NCBI RefSeq assembly: GCF_006861795.1 | Contig: NZ_VDGH01000007.1 | Span: 124,001-188,000, forward strand | Source of the DNA: Psychrobacillus lasiicapitis | Lineage (GTDB): Bacteria > Bacillota > Bacilli > Bacillales_A > Planococcaceae | DNA length: 64,000 bases | Reading direction: 5' to 3' | In this document: positions 17,446 to 25,745 of the stretch, piece by piece | Layout of the letters: the number at the start of each line of letters is the position of its first letter | Numbering within the stretch: position 1 is the stretch's first letter | Translations under genes and position numbers: made by a program | Notes under the pieces: model-generated | Databases searched by the model: none | Told to the model about the DNA's origin: nothing | The model's input: the letters and a program-made list of their open reading frames with translations, nothing else

Positions 17446-18756
17446 TTGAAAAAGCTCATAGTTTCTACATTACAAGAACTGATAGATGCAATGGAAGATA
17501 AGGAAAATGAAGTAATTCATGTAAAGGGAAAAATAACAGGAAGTCCTTCATTATACTTATCTCCAGGACAGCAATTAGTTGGTGATGGCAATTCCATTAT
17601 TGAATTTAAGGAAAGAGCTGACGGTATTGAAATCAGTCGTGATAATACGATCGATGGTTTAACTTTCATAGTTGAACCAACGCGTCGTGCAATATACAAC
17701 AAGCCCGATGAAGAGTCTCTCGGAACTTTAAGTTTAAAGAATATAAAAACAATAGGACAAGTTCAAATTGTAGCTACTGGCACCATACGCTCGGGACACG
17801 TAGTTGCTCAGAATGTGGAAGTCATAAAAGCGGATACGAGGGAACTACAAGATCGACCAAAAGGATTTGGCGTTTATGTCTTGCAAGGAGCATTCACATT
17901 ATGGAATCGTCAAACCGATAAAGACGTGACTATTACAGCTCACCTTACGGGTTTGAAGGTAGGAAGTAAGGATAAACCTGTGCAAGGAGGTGGCGTCTTT
18001 ATCAGCGGTGCTGGAGACGTTGGTGGTGTACTAAAGGTTGAACTTTTAGAAACAGGTGAGATTCACTCTAATGGGGGTATTAAACAAGGTACACCAGATG
18101 TTATTACAGGCGGGGTATTTGTTGTTTATGGAGCTAATGTGAAAAAGGTGATAAATCGCAGGCCCGTAACGACATATGGTGTGAATGATATGGTTTTAGA
18201 TAATTGGGGAACCGTGGGTGAATGGATAGCGGAAGATCGAATTACTTCTCATGGACCAAGTGGAATTGGTTTTGTAAACTTTAATGAAATAGGGATAATA
18301 CGCATACTAAGTGATATTGAGACAGATGGGATTGGGGCAAGGGGATTTAATGTATATGCTGGTAGCGTAAAGCATGCAGAGTTTAAACGGATTGTTACGC
18401 GTGCAAATGCTTCGGTTGGTATTCAAGTTAGTAGACCTGTAGGAACATTAATCGTGCATGAAGACATTGAAACTTACGGCGGGGAAGGTGGATCCTTAGT
18501 TAAGGGTGTTATTACCAAGTTGTCCGCCGACGGGTTGAGTGTGAAAGAGGGGGGGACAATTGACATGGTTGAAATTGGTGGGAAAATCATTACCAATGGA
18601 CCAAACGTTCGAAGTCTTCATGTACAGGGAGAAATAAAGGAAATAAGCGTAAAGGGCGGAATAATTTCGAAAGGTTCCGGTTCGAAGGCTGTGCTAATTG
18701 AAAATGGGAATGTCTCACTAAATGGTATTGAAATACAGGAGCAACCTATAAGTTAA
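17446..18756 (+). CDS. uncharacterised right-handed beta-helix protein
   Basis: I do not recognise this 436-residue protein. Short beta strands separated by Gly and Asn turns run almost the whole length (for example GDGNSIIEF, VQGGGVFISGAGDVGG, HSNGG, ISKGSGSKAVLIENGNVSLNG). This is the pattern of a parallel beta-helix as in pectate lyase-like and phage tailspike proteins. The first 25 residues (STLQELIDAM) resemble the alpha cap that begins such folds. No signal peptide, TM segment or wall anchor is visible, so it seems cytosolic or non-classically exported. No catalytic Asp or His cluster is evident. The TTG at 17446 has AAGGA at normal spacing; an ATG nine bases earlier abuts that site. 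Confidence 0.6.
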   Translation: MKKLIVSTLQELIDAMEDKENEVIHVKGKITGSPSLYLSPGQQLVGDGNSIIEFKERADGIEISRDNTIDGLTFIVEPTRRAIYNKPDEESLGTLSLKNIKTIGQVQIVATGTIRSGHVVAQNVEVIKADTRELQDRPKGFGVYVLQGAFTLWNRQTDKDVTITAHLTGLKVGSKDKPVQGGGVFISGAGDVGGVLKVELLETGEIHSNGGIKQGTPDVITGGVFVVYGANVKKVINRRPVTTYGVNDMVLDNWGTVGEWIAEDRITSHGPSGIGFVNFNEIGIIRILSDIETDGIGARGFNVYAGSVKHAEFKRIVTRANASVGIQVSRPVGTLIVHEDIETYGGEGGSLVKGVITKLSADGLSVKEGGTIDMVEIGGKIITNGPNVRSLHVQGEIKEISVKGGIISKGSGSKAVLIENGNVSLNGIEIQEQPIS

Positions 18757-18810
18757 TATTTTTTAATGCAGGCGTAACTTCGTATTCGAGATGTATTTTA
18801 AGTATACTTT

Positions 18811-18838
18811 AGAGCCCTTTGCCGATGCAAAGGGCTTA
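18811..18838. terminator. hairpin between convergent genes
   Basis: AGCCCTTTGC / GCAAAGGGCT perfect 10-bp stem with a 4-base loop. No strong T-run on either side, so it is a weak or factor-assisted terminator. Confidence 0.5.
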
Positions 18839-18840
18839 AT

Positions 18841-19872
18841 TTAACTAATACCTTTTTTCATAACTGTAATTTTCCCGTTATCAGAGGAAAGACGAACAGT
18901 ATTAGAACCATTACCAAATGTTGTGCGGGAATTTTTGTCCCCAAACACACTGACCCTGCCGTGATCCGTTTTAGTATAAATAGATACATCCGTTGGCTTG
19001 TTCTCTGTTTCCACTAAGATGCTACCATTATCTGTTTCTAATTGAATCATGCGATCAAGGGTTGATGTTAGAAGTGTAATACGTCCATTGTCTGTTTTTC
19101 CAATAATATGTCCGTTTACATTATCCATGATGATTCGCCCGTTATCTGTTTCTGTAATAACTTTTTCAGCATCGACATTACGTAATTCAATTCGTCCGTT
19201 ATCTGTTTGAGTGGAAAGCTTATCGACCTGTACTTTATCAATTTCAATACGTCCATTATCTGTTTCTGCTTCTAAAACTGTAGCGGCAAATTCTTTTAAA
19301 CCAATGCTGCCATTATCGGATGTTGCTTTAATCGCTTTACCAAGCAGTTTTTCTGCTCGAATACGACCATTGTCAGTTTTCATGGTGATTGTTGTGTACA
19401 GTTTTTTAGGTAGGGCCACATTTACTTTCATCTCTTTAATAAGAAAGATAAAACTAAAAAACTGGAATTTTTTCGGTTTTAATTGAATCGATAAAGTATC
19501 GTTCAAGACTTCTGCAGTTAGTATAAGCTTTTCATTTTCTCCTACTAGCTCAATAATCGTTTCATCTGTATCAGAAGGAAATACATTTAGAGAGCCGTAG
19601 TCAATCTTCATCGTAACATTAGAAAAGTTCGACTGTGGAATTCTTGTTACTTTATTTTCAGTCGTCATTTTCTCTTGAATCGGAAACTCTACTAATTCTT
19701 GTGCAATCTCTTTAGGAGAACCGAGTGATGCAGCAATGTCGCTATCCTTTTTTCCATCCTCGCGCCCGTTTATAAAATACTCTCTTATATCTGAAAGGAT
19801 ATCGTTTCGTTCTTCAGCTGAAAGTCCCGCCAACGCAAGTTCTAATTCATTTAAAAACTGTTGTTCAGTCAT
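18841..19872 (-). CDS. HAAS-domain / DUF4097 beta-repeat protein
   Basis: A 343-residue protein in two parts. The N-terminal 70 residues form a HAAS (DUF1700-like) domain, with [14 protein letters not shown] and [11 protein letters not shown], known as a partner of PadR regulators. The rest is a DUF4097-type beta solenoid in which TDNGRI or a close variant recurs about nine times at 19-20 residue spacing. No signal peptide or TM segment is seen. It overlaps the PadR gene by 8 bases. The ATG at 19872 is chosen for its spacing from AGAGGG. Probably senses or modulates envelope stress with PadR; this is inferred from the domain pair. Confidence 0.75.
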   Translation of the reverse strand: MTEQQFLNELELALAGLSAEERNDILSDIREYFINGREDGKKDSDIAASLGSPKEIAQELVEFPIQEKMTTENKVTRIPQSNFSNVTMKIDYGSLNVFPSDTDETIIELVGENEKLILTAEVLNDTLSIQLKPKKFQFFSFIFLIKEMKVNVALPKKLYTTITMKTDNGRIRAEKLLGKAIKATSDNGSIGLKEFAATVLEAETDNGRIEIDKVQVDKLSTQTDNGRIELRNVDAEKVITETDNGRIIMDNVNGHIIGKTDNGRITLLTSTLDRMIQLETDNGSILVETENKPTDVSIYTKTDHGRVSVFGDKNSRTTFGNGSNTVRLSSDNGKITVMKKGIS

Positions 19873-20188
19873 TTCTTGCACCCTCTTCGATTAGATTATT
19901 GACACCGTTTGTGAAGCTTTTCCATTCGTTCAATTGCTCATGTAGGTATGCTCTACCAAGTTCCGTTAGCTTGTAATATTTACGCGGCGGGCCTTCTGTT
20001 GATTCCTGCAAATAAGTGGTGAAATATCCTTCCTTCGTTAGGCGTCTTAATAAAGGATAAACAGAGCCTTCCGAAATGGAAATCTGGTCGGATATTTTTT
20101 GGACAAGCTCATACCCATATCGATCTTGTTTATCCAGTAATACAAGTACGCAAAGATTAAGCACACCTTTTTTAAATTGAATATTCAC
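19865..20188 (-). CDS. PadR-family transcriptional regulator
   Basis: A 107-residue winged-helix protein. [41 protein letters not shown] and [12 protein letters not shown] are the PadR signature run from helix 1 to the wing. The GTG at 20188 follows GGAG. The frame is open another 60 bases, but that part lies between promoter and ribosome site. It is first in a two-gene operon with the HAAS/DUF4097 protein and likely represses its own promoter. Confidence 0.85.
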   Translation of the reverse strand: MNIQFKKGVLNLCVLVLLDKQDRYGYELVQKISDQISISEGSVYPLLRRLTKEGYFTTYLQESTEGPPRKYYKLTELGRAYLHEQLNEWKSFTNGVNNLIEEGARND

Positions 20189-20238
20189 TTCTAATTCACT
20201 CCTTTCACTACTGTTCAATGAATAGTACCTTTGAGAAC

Positions 20239-20267
20239 AATATATCACACAGTATTACCTTATGCAA
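20239..20267 (-). promoter_or_regulatory. promoter of the padR operon
   Basis: On the minus strand TTGCAT and TATATT are separated by 17 bases, a good sigma-A promoter about 50 bases before the GTG start. AAGGTA occurs both between the two boxes and again just downstream (AAGGTACT), a possible PadR site. Confidence 0.5.
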
Positions 20268-20370
20268 GGTACTGAATTAAATATTCTTAATCTAGGTGCG
20301 TTGATCAGTCATCTTGTTTCCTTAAGTAAAAATGACGATTGTTTGCAGTTTAATATTTCAATTCGCTATG

Positions 20371-20823
20371 TAGGGATAATGCGTCTTAAGACAGAGCTAT
20401 TATGTGTCCGCTGGGATTTTCGCTGCAGGGTAGACGCTTTCCGCGGGCACAGCTTCAATCTCTTCGTCGCCCACGCTACTGCGGGGCTTTCAGCTCGTGC
20501 TTTTCCCGCTGGAGTCGCCACCCTTTTGCTACAATCCAGTAGAGTTTGCTAATTACTAAGAAATGATGTACTAGATTTCGTACTATATTGTTTTCTATAG
20601 GGAAAACCTATGAATAATTGAATGAGACATACTTTAGCAATTATTAGCAAGTTCGATTGATTGAAGCGCATGGCGGCGACTCCTGTGGGATTAGCGAGAC
20701 AGGTGAGACCCCGCACGTAGCGTTAGCGGAGGAGGAGGCTCACCGCTCGCCCCACGGAAAGCGTCCGCCTGGAGCGGAAATCATGGCGGACATCTTAGTA
20801 TCTCTTTACGATGCATCATCCCT
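20371..20823 (-). repeat. composite GC-rich palindromic repeat, copy 1 (reverse, short spacer)
   Basis: Together with flanks it fills the 768-base gap between padR and the next gene. It comprises a GC-rich arm A (about 20391-20535, reverse), an AT-rich spacer of about 120 bases, and a GC-rich arm B (about 20672-20795). Arms match copies at 39.0 and 51.5 kb nearly base for base (GCGGAAAGCGTCC, GAGCTGAAAGCCCCGC, AGGTGAGACCCCGC). The spacer shares only its arm-A-proximal half with the others, so this copy looks internally deleted. Open frames inside are repeat artefacts. Confidence 0.85.
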
Positions 20824-20956
20824 TTTGAGTGACGGAAAGCTAATCAGAAGTTGACTAATTGCACACTAAAATAAATGCATTACATTAGTTGGAAAAGTTA
20901 TAATCATCGGCAGCTCTGAATCAGTTATAATCAAAGTAATGAAAGGATGAGAAATA

Positions 20957-21286
20957 ATGAACCCTTTTACAGAAAGAGTTATGGAAATTATACAAGCAAT
21001 ACCACAAGGAAAAGTAATGACATATGGTCAAATTGCAAAAGAAGCTGGAAGTCCAAGAGGGGCAAGACAGGTCGTTAGAATACTCCATACGATGAGTGCA
21101 AAACACAACCTACCATGGCATCGAGTAATCAATATTAAAGGAGAAATCGCCATTCCGGATGAAGAAACTGCTTATTCACAGCGTACGATGTTAGAAGCAG
21201 AAGGCGTTTTCTTTCGCTCGAATGGACTTGTGGATCTTAAAAAATCAAGACATGTACCTGAAATTAATGATGTAGATTTAATTTAA
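20957..21286 (+). CDS. alkyltransferase-like protein (ATL)
   Basis: A 109-residue member of the O6-alkylguanine-DNA alkyltransferase fold. It keeps GKVMTYGQIAKEAGSPRGARQV and has PWHRV where the enzymes have PCHRV, so the alkyl-accepting Cys is replaced by Trp. Proteins of this type bind O6-alkylguanine without repairing it and hand lesions to nucleotide excision repair. AAAGGATG precedes the ATG. Lone gene between the composite repeat and a hairpin-rich element. Confidence 0.85.
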   Translation: MNPFTERVMEIIQAIPQGKVMTYGQIAKEAGSPRGARQVVRILHTMSAKHNLPWHRVINIKGEIAIPDEETAYSQRTMLEAEGVFFRSNGLVDLKKSRHVPEINDVDLI

Positions 21287-21329
21287 CTTTATTCATTCTG
21301 CGTAAGGGTGCAGAATGAATAAAGTTAAA
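21282..21329. repeat. 20-bp perfect hairpin
   Basis: TTTAACTTTATTCATTCTGC and its exact complement are separated by 8 bases (21302-21309). The stem overlaps the end of the ATL gene. No T-tract follows. It may terminate transcription, or form one edge of the adjoining repeat element. Confidence 0.75.
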
Positions 21330-21417
21330 GCCTCCGGCGGATGTCACAGATTTTGAAAGGAGTTAATCGTACGAGTACGATTCAAAATCTGGACGCAAAT
21401 ACGCCAAGGCGAATTTG
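21330..21417. repeat. nested-hairpin intergenic element
   Basis: Begins GCCTCCGGCGG and ends ACGCCAAGGCG. Inside, CAGATTTTGAA (21347-21357) and TTCAAAATCTG (21381-21391) form an 11-bp helix enclosing AATCGTAC/GTACGATT, an 8-bp perfect helix. The architecture resembles an intergenic repeat I recall from other Planococcaceae; only one copy is in this window. It immediately precedes the Nudix gene. Confidence 0.6.
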
Positions 21418-21441
21418 ATTGAAAGAAAAGAGGAAAAGAAA

Positions 21442-21855
21442 ATGTTCAAATGGCAAGGCGCAGCAGGTGTTTGTATAAATGAAAAGAAGGAAATATTAAT
21501 GGTTCTTCAAGCAGCTCCAGATGAAGAAAAGAAATGGACCGTTCCATCGGGGACAGTAGAAGAAGGAGAAACATTTGAAGAATGCTGTATAAGGGAGTTC
21601 TCAGAAGAAACTGGTTTTACAGTGGGTACTACTGAAAATATACATACGAAAAGTGGCGTCATCAGCGAACATGGAATTTCTTATCATGTAGAATATTTTT
21701 TAGTAGATATAATAAGTGGGGAAATAACGCTTCAAGATCCAGATGAATTCATCCATGAAATCGCTTGGAAGTCATTGGAGGAGATTGCAGAACTCCCATT
21801 AGCTTATCCAGAAGATATCCACATACTTGAGCAAGTTTTAAAAAATAGAAACTAG
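21442..21855 (+). CDS. Nudix hydrolase
   Basis: A 137-residue pyrophosphohydrolase of nucleoside diphosphate-linked compounds. The full Nudix box is present: GTVEEGETFEECCIREFSEETGF (about 38-60), with the REFSEE metal-binding core. The ATG at 21442 follows AGAGGA. Substrate cannot be assigned; the short length suits housecleaning types. It may be cotranscribed with the MutS-like gene 39 bases downstream. Confidence 0.85.
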   Translation: MFKWQGAAGVCINEKKEILMVLQAAPDEEKKWTVPSGTVEEGETFEECCIREFSEETGFTVGTTENIHTKSGVISEHGISYHVEYFLVDIISGEITLQDPDEFIHEIAWKSLEEIAELPLAYPEDIHILEQVLKNRN

Positions 21856-21894
21856 TAGTTTCTTAAAAACGTATAGATAAAAGAGGTGATAAAG

Positions 21895-23625
21895 ATGCCA
21901 AATCTTTTAATCGTTTTAGTAGCGGTAGTAATCTTCTTCCTAGTTAACTATTTTTTAACGAGAGATAAGAAAAAACTGAAAAGGTTTCGGGAAGAGTGGG
22001 AAACGGGGAAGTTTATTAGACAAAATGAAGCAACAGAATCTATTTCATCCTACTGGTTAAACAAAAAGAACAGCAAAGAAAGCTATGATGGGGTAGACCA
22101 ACTAACATGGAATGATTTATCTATGGATAAGGTATTCCAAAAGCTCAATTACACACAAACCACTGTGGGCTCGGAATATTTATTTAATCAGCTGCGTGAA
22201 ATCGAGCCAACGCTTGAACAGAAAGAGGAAGATGAGCATCTTTATACATTAGTTGCTAGCAACCAGGGATTAAGGGAAAAAATCCTTCTTCTCCTTACTG
22301 GACTTGGAAAAAGGGATTACACGAACTCTACCTCGTTTTTTTATGACACTAATAGTAAGAAAGTAGGGAATGGATCTGTCTACTATCTCCTCGCTTTTTT
22401 GCCGATAGCTTCTATTGCTTTATTATTTTTCAATTTGAAATGGGGACTTTTTTGTTTACTTGCCTCCTTTTTGATCAATACCATCATTTATTACCGAAAT
22501 AAAAGTATGTTGGAGTACGATTTGGTATCCGTTACCTATATTGCTTCCATCATTCATACCGGAAAACGTTTTTCTTCTGTTAATCAGTCAGAATTTAATT
22601 CTTACGTAAATAGATTTAAGGACAATATGAAACCGTTAAAAAAGGTTTTGTTTCTCAGTAATATTTCTTCCCTTGGGAACAAAGGTGGAGGAGAATTCGA
22701 TGTTATTTTCGAGTATATTCGAATATTATTTTTGCTCGATTTTATTTCCTATAACAAAATTGTCAAAACGATTTCAGACCATCAAGAGGAATATCATGAA
22801 GTATGGCAACTGATTGGTAAACTGGATGCTGCAATCGCGGTTGCATTTTACCGAAAATCGCTTGGTACATATTGCACACCTAAATTCGTAGATAAAGAAG
22901 AATTATTATTCGAGAACATGGCACATCCACTTATAAATAACCCGGTGACAAACACGTCTGCACTTGGTAAAAGCACGCTTGTGACTGGATCAAATGCCTC
23001 TGGGAAATCCACTTATATTAAAGCAATCGCCATTAATGCGATTCTGGCACAAACGATTAACACGGTATTGGCAGAAAAGTGGGTCATGAAACCAAGTTAT
23101 ATTGCGACATCCATGGCTATTCAAGACAATGTGTTAGATGGAGATAGTTATTTCATCGCAGAAGTTAAATCACTTAAACGCATTGTGCGTTTAATAGAAG
23201 AAGGTAAACCATGTATATCATTTGTGGATGAAATTTTAAAAGGAACGAATACAGTGGAACGAATCGCAGCCTCTGCAGCTATGATGGAATGGCTTTCTTC
23301 GAATAAAGGTATAAATATTATTGCATCCCATGATATAGAACTAACAGAAATTGCGAGTCATGTGTATGCAAATTATCATTTTAGAGAATCCATCGAAAAT
23401 GGAGAAGTACGATTTGACTATACCATTCATCCGGGTCCCTCCAACACAAGGAATGCCATTAAACTTCTAGAAGTACTTAGTTATCCACAAACTATTACAG
23501 AAAAGGCAAATGGACTAGCTGAAAGTTTTGTTGAAAAAAGAGAATGGGACGTTATCAGTGAACAGATCGCAAATTCTGGGAAACTAAGATTAATCGAGAA
23601 AAATTTTATACACACAAAAAACTAA
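21895..23625 (+). CDS. membrane-anchored MutS-like ATPase
   Basis: A 576-residue protein combining TM segments with a MutS ATPase domain. One TM lies at the N-terminus (about 3-21) and a hydrophobic pair at about 165-200. The C-terminal half has Walker A TGSNASGKSTY (about 365), the DGDSYFIAEV segment, Walker B SFVDEILKGTNTVER and the IASHD switch, typical of MutS domain V. It has no mismatch-recognition domain, clamp-like lever or Smr domain, so it is neither MutS nor MutS2. Related proteins are widespread in Firmicutes but uncharacterised. The ATG at 21895 follows AAGAGGTG. Confidence 0.75.
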   Translation: MPNLLIVLVAVVIFFLVNYFLTRDKKKLKRFREEWETGKFIRQNEATESISSYWLNKKNSKESYDGVDQLTWNDLSMDKVFQKLNYTQTTVGSEYLFNQLREIEPTLEQKEEDEHLYTLVASNQGLREKILLLLTGLGKRDYTNSTSFFYDTNSKKVGNGSVYYLLAFLPIASIALLFFNLKWGLFCLLASFLINTIIYYRNKSMLEYDLVSVTYIASIIHTGKRFSSVNQSEFNSYVNRFKDNMKPLKKVLFLSNISSLGNKGGGEFDVIFEYIRILFLLDFISYNKIVKTISDHQEEYHEVWQLIGKLDAAIAVAFYRKSLGTYCTPKFVDKEELLFENMAHPLINNPVTNTSALGKSTLVTGSNASGKSTYIKAIAINAILAQTINTVLAEKWVMKPSYIATSMAIQDNVLDGDSYFIAEVKSLKRIVRLIEEGKPCISFVDEILKGTNTVERIAASAAMMEWLSSNKGINIIASHDIELTEIASHVYANYHFRESIENGEVRFDYTIHPGPSNTRNAIKLLEVLSYPQTITEKANGLAESFVEKREWDVISEQIANSGKLRLIEKNFIHTKN

Positions 23626-23654
23626 AAGGCATAACTCGCCTTTTAGCTTTTTGT
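23624..23654 (+). terminator. terminator of the MutS-like gene
   Basis: AAAAGGC / GCCTTTT stem with a 7-base loop followed by AGCTTTTT. It overlaps the end of the convergent MerR gene. Confidence 0.65.
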
Positions 23655-24401
23655 GTAAATATGCACAGCATCTCTCAAAAACACTGCTGCACCAGGCTGT
23701 ATCTTATCGTAGTAAGCAGTAAATCGTTCATCATCCACATACATTTGTGCGACACCAGCATGGGCATCTTTCGTATACTGATCCCAATAAAAGCTCAGCC
23801 ATTGTCGGTGCAAATCTGCTGTCTTTTGTGCAAGCTCTCCTGCCGGATCACCTGTTACCATTGCTGCTTTTAAATTCAAAGCTAGTTGTTCTTCTAACTT
23901 TGTCACTTCCTCATATTGTACTTGCGTCATTCCTTTTACTTTCGTATTTGATTTATTTACAGCGTCCGCACCATATTTTTCGCGTATTTCTTTGCCGTAT
24001 TTTTGCTCGTTATCATCCACAAGCTTTTGTTTGAAACCTTCAAATTTTTCTTGGTCTGTCATGATTATCTTCCTTTCTGTTAATTGAATGGATTTATCCA
24101 CATTTTCGATTAATAAATCTAATTGAGCTCTTTTTTCAAGCAGTTTTTCCCGATGTTCCTTTAAAGCAGTTGCCCCGTCGAAGTCTACTGAAGTCATTAT
24201 TTCTTTAATGCTATCTAAATTTACTCCAAGCTCCCGATAAAACAAAATTTGCTGCAGTCGATCTACCTCTGCAGAACCATAAATACGATATCCTGATGAA
24301 TTGATACGTGCAGGTTTTAGTAAACCGATTTCATCATAGTAGCGAAGTGTTCGTGTGCTTATTCCAGCCAGTTGACCAAGCTTTTGTATAGTATATTCCA
24401 C
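23643..24401 (-). CDS. MerR-family regulator with TipAS domain, Mta-like
   Basis: A 252-residue drug-sensing regulator. The MerR HTH and wing cover about residues 1-70 (YTIQKLGQLAGISTRTLRYYDEIGLLKP and GYRIY), a coiled coil runs to about 115, and a TipAS ligand-binding domain follows (HRQWLSFYW near 195). Length and layout match B. subtilis Mta, a global activator of multidrug efflux genes. Start is GTG with GGAGGTG before it. Its own promoter has the MerR-type 19-bp spacer. Confidence 0.85.
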   Translation of the reverse strand: MEYTIQKLGQLAGISTRTLRYYDEIGLLKPARINSSGYRIYGSAEVDRLQQILFYRELGVNLDSIKEIMTSVDFDGATALKEHREKLLEKRAQLDLLIENVDKSIQLTERKIIMTDQEKFEGFKQKLVDDNEQKYGKEIREKYGADAVNKSNTKVKGMTQVQYEEVTKLEEQLALNLKAAMVTGDPAGELAQKTADLHRQWLSFYWDQYTKDAHAGVAQMYVDDERFTAYYDKIQPGAAVFLRDAVHIYTKS

Positions 24402-24423
24402 TTCCTCACCTCCTAATAGCTAC

Positions 24424-24454
24424 AGTGTAAACCTTGACGTAGCGTGAAGGTCAA
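24424..24454 (-). promoter_or_regulatory. MerR-type promoter with 19-bp spacer
   Basis: On the minus strand -35 TTGACC and -10 TACACT are 19 bases apart. The spacer-spanning dyad ACCTT/AAGGT is centred on ACGCTACG. This overlong spacer with inverted repeat is the hallmark of MerR-activated promoters, so the regulator controls itself. Confidence 0.8.
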
Positions 24455-24567
24455 GTCGAAACTTTAAAAAAGATCAGTCCAATCAATCTAGTTAAAATGT
24501 TGCCGACAGAGTGTTTTCATAGTAAATTTCAGTAGAGAGTTAAAGAAAAAGCAAAGGGGATTGGAAA

Positions 24568-25155
24568 ATGACAACAATCGGTTTTATAAGGCATGGCGTA
24601 ACAGCATGGAATAAAGAAGGACGAGCTCAAGGAAGTACGGATGTGCCGCTTGATGAAGAGGGCATCCAAATGGCTGAGCGTGTTGCTAATAGAATGGAAT
24701 ATGAAGAATGGGATATCATATATACAAGTCCTTTAATTCGAGCAAAAAGAACTGCAGAAATTATTGCAGAAAAGCAGTCAGCACTACCATTTTATATAGA
24801 TAAGCGTTTAGGTGAGATTGGCGGAGGAATCATTGAAGGTACTACGGAAGCAGAACGTGTAGCGAAGTGGGGTCTAGAATGGAGAAAGCAGGATATGGGT
24901 TTTGAACCAGAGGAAACGATTATTTCTAGAGGGATGTCCTTTATCGAAGATATTAAAGAAGCACATCCTGGTAAACGAGTTTTAGTCGTGAGTCATGGTG
25001 GGTTTATCGGAAGGCTTCTAAAAATATTAGTTCCCCATGGAGAGTTTGAAAACGATATAGGCAACACTTCTGTTACCGTAGTAGAGCTTCAAGATAGTAA
25101 AAATTTATGTCATCTATTTAACTGTACAAAACACTTAGAAACGAGAGAAGTATAA
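24568..25155 (+). CDS. histidine phosphatase family protein
   Basis: A 195-residue phosphoglycerate-mutase-fold phosphatase. The catalytic RHG is at residues 8-10 (GFIRHGVTAWN); the second His lies in VVSHGGFIGRLL (about 144), and TSPLIRAKRTAEI is the usual second Arg segment. It probably dephosphorylates small metabolites, as YhfR/PhoE relatives do. AAAGGGG precedes the ATG. The last base of its stop codon is the first base of the next ATG, so the cupin gene is translationally coupled. Confidence 0.85.
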   Translation: MTTIGFIRHGVTAWNKEGRAQGSTDVPLDEEGIQMAERVANRMEYEEWDIIYTSPLIRAKRTAEIIAEKQSALPFYIDKRLGEIGGGIIEGTTEAERVAKWGLEWRKQDMGFEPEETIISRGMSFIEDIKEAHPGKRVLVVSHGGFIGRLLKILVPHGEFENDIGNTSVTVVELQDSKNLCHLFNCTKHLETREV

Positions 25156-25649
25156 TGTATAAAGACGCAGATTATTACATTCAACACTTAGGTTTAGAAG
25201 CCCATCCGGAAGGTGGATATTATAAAAGTACTTTCGCGTCTGAAAAGACATATGATGCTTTTGGCAAGACTCGAAAACAGTACACGAGCATATATTTTTT
25301 GTTAGGGGAAGGCGATGTATCACATTTTCATCGATTGAAATCAGATGAATTATGGTACTTCCATGGTGGCAGTTCATTAATTGTACATGTCATTAATGAA
25401 GAAGGGGATTATGTCGAGCATAAACTAGGGCTAGATATCGCAAATGGGGAATCTCCTCAAGTACTTGTTCCTCGTAATTCAATATTTGGTTCATCAGTTG
25501 TGGCTACAGGAAAGTTTTCGCTCGTTGGATGTATGGTGTCTCCTGGTTTTGATTTTGAAGACTTTGAGCTCTTCACGCAAAGTGAATTACTGGAAAAGTA
25601 TCCGCAACATGAACTAATTATTCGAAAGATGGCTTATGAGAAATTATAA
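25155..25649 (+). CDS. cupin protein (DUF985)
   Basis: A 164-residue cupin-fold protein. GLEAHPEGGYYKSTF, SHFHRLKSDELWYFHGG and VLVPRNSIFGSSV match the DUF985 family, which resembles dTDP-sugar epimerase-type cupins. His residues in SHFH may bind a metal. Enzyme activity unknown. Shares one base with the upstream phosphatase gene. Confidence 0.8.
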   Translation: MYKDADYYIQHLGLEAHPEGGYYKSTFASEKTYDAFGKTRKQYTSIYFLLGEGDVSHFHRLKSDELWYFHGGSSLIVHVINEEGDYVEHKLGLDIANGESPQVLVPRNSIFGSSVVATGKFSLVGCMVSPGFDFEDFELFTQSELLEKYPQHELIIRKMAYEKL

Positions 25650-25703
25650 TAGGGCAGAAATGCTTGTGAAAGCAACTACCTACTAGCATAGATAGTCAAT
25701 TCA

Positions 25704-25744
25704 AAAATGCCGTTGGAGTGCGACTGTACCCAACGGCATTTTCT
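25704..25744. terminator. bidirectional terminator
   Basis: AAAATGCCGTTGG / CCAACGGCATTTT (about 13 bp) between convergent genes, with A/T-runs on both sides. Confidence 0.8.
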
Positions 25745-25745
25745 A

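Noticed and set aside
20262-20854. Open frames of 96 and 65 codons inside the composite repeat
   Set aside because: They lie in GC-rich repeat arms where stops are rare, lack ribosome sites, and the same arms at 39 and 51 kb do not keep the frames.
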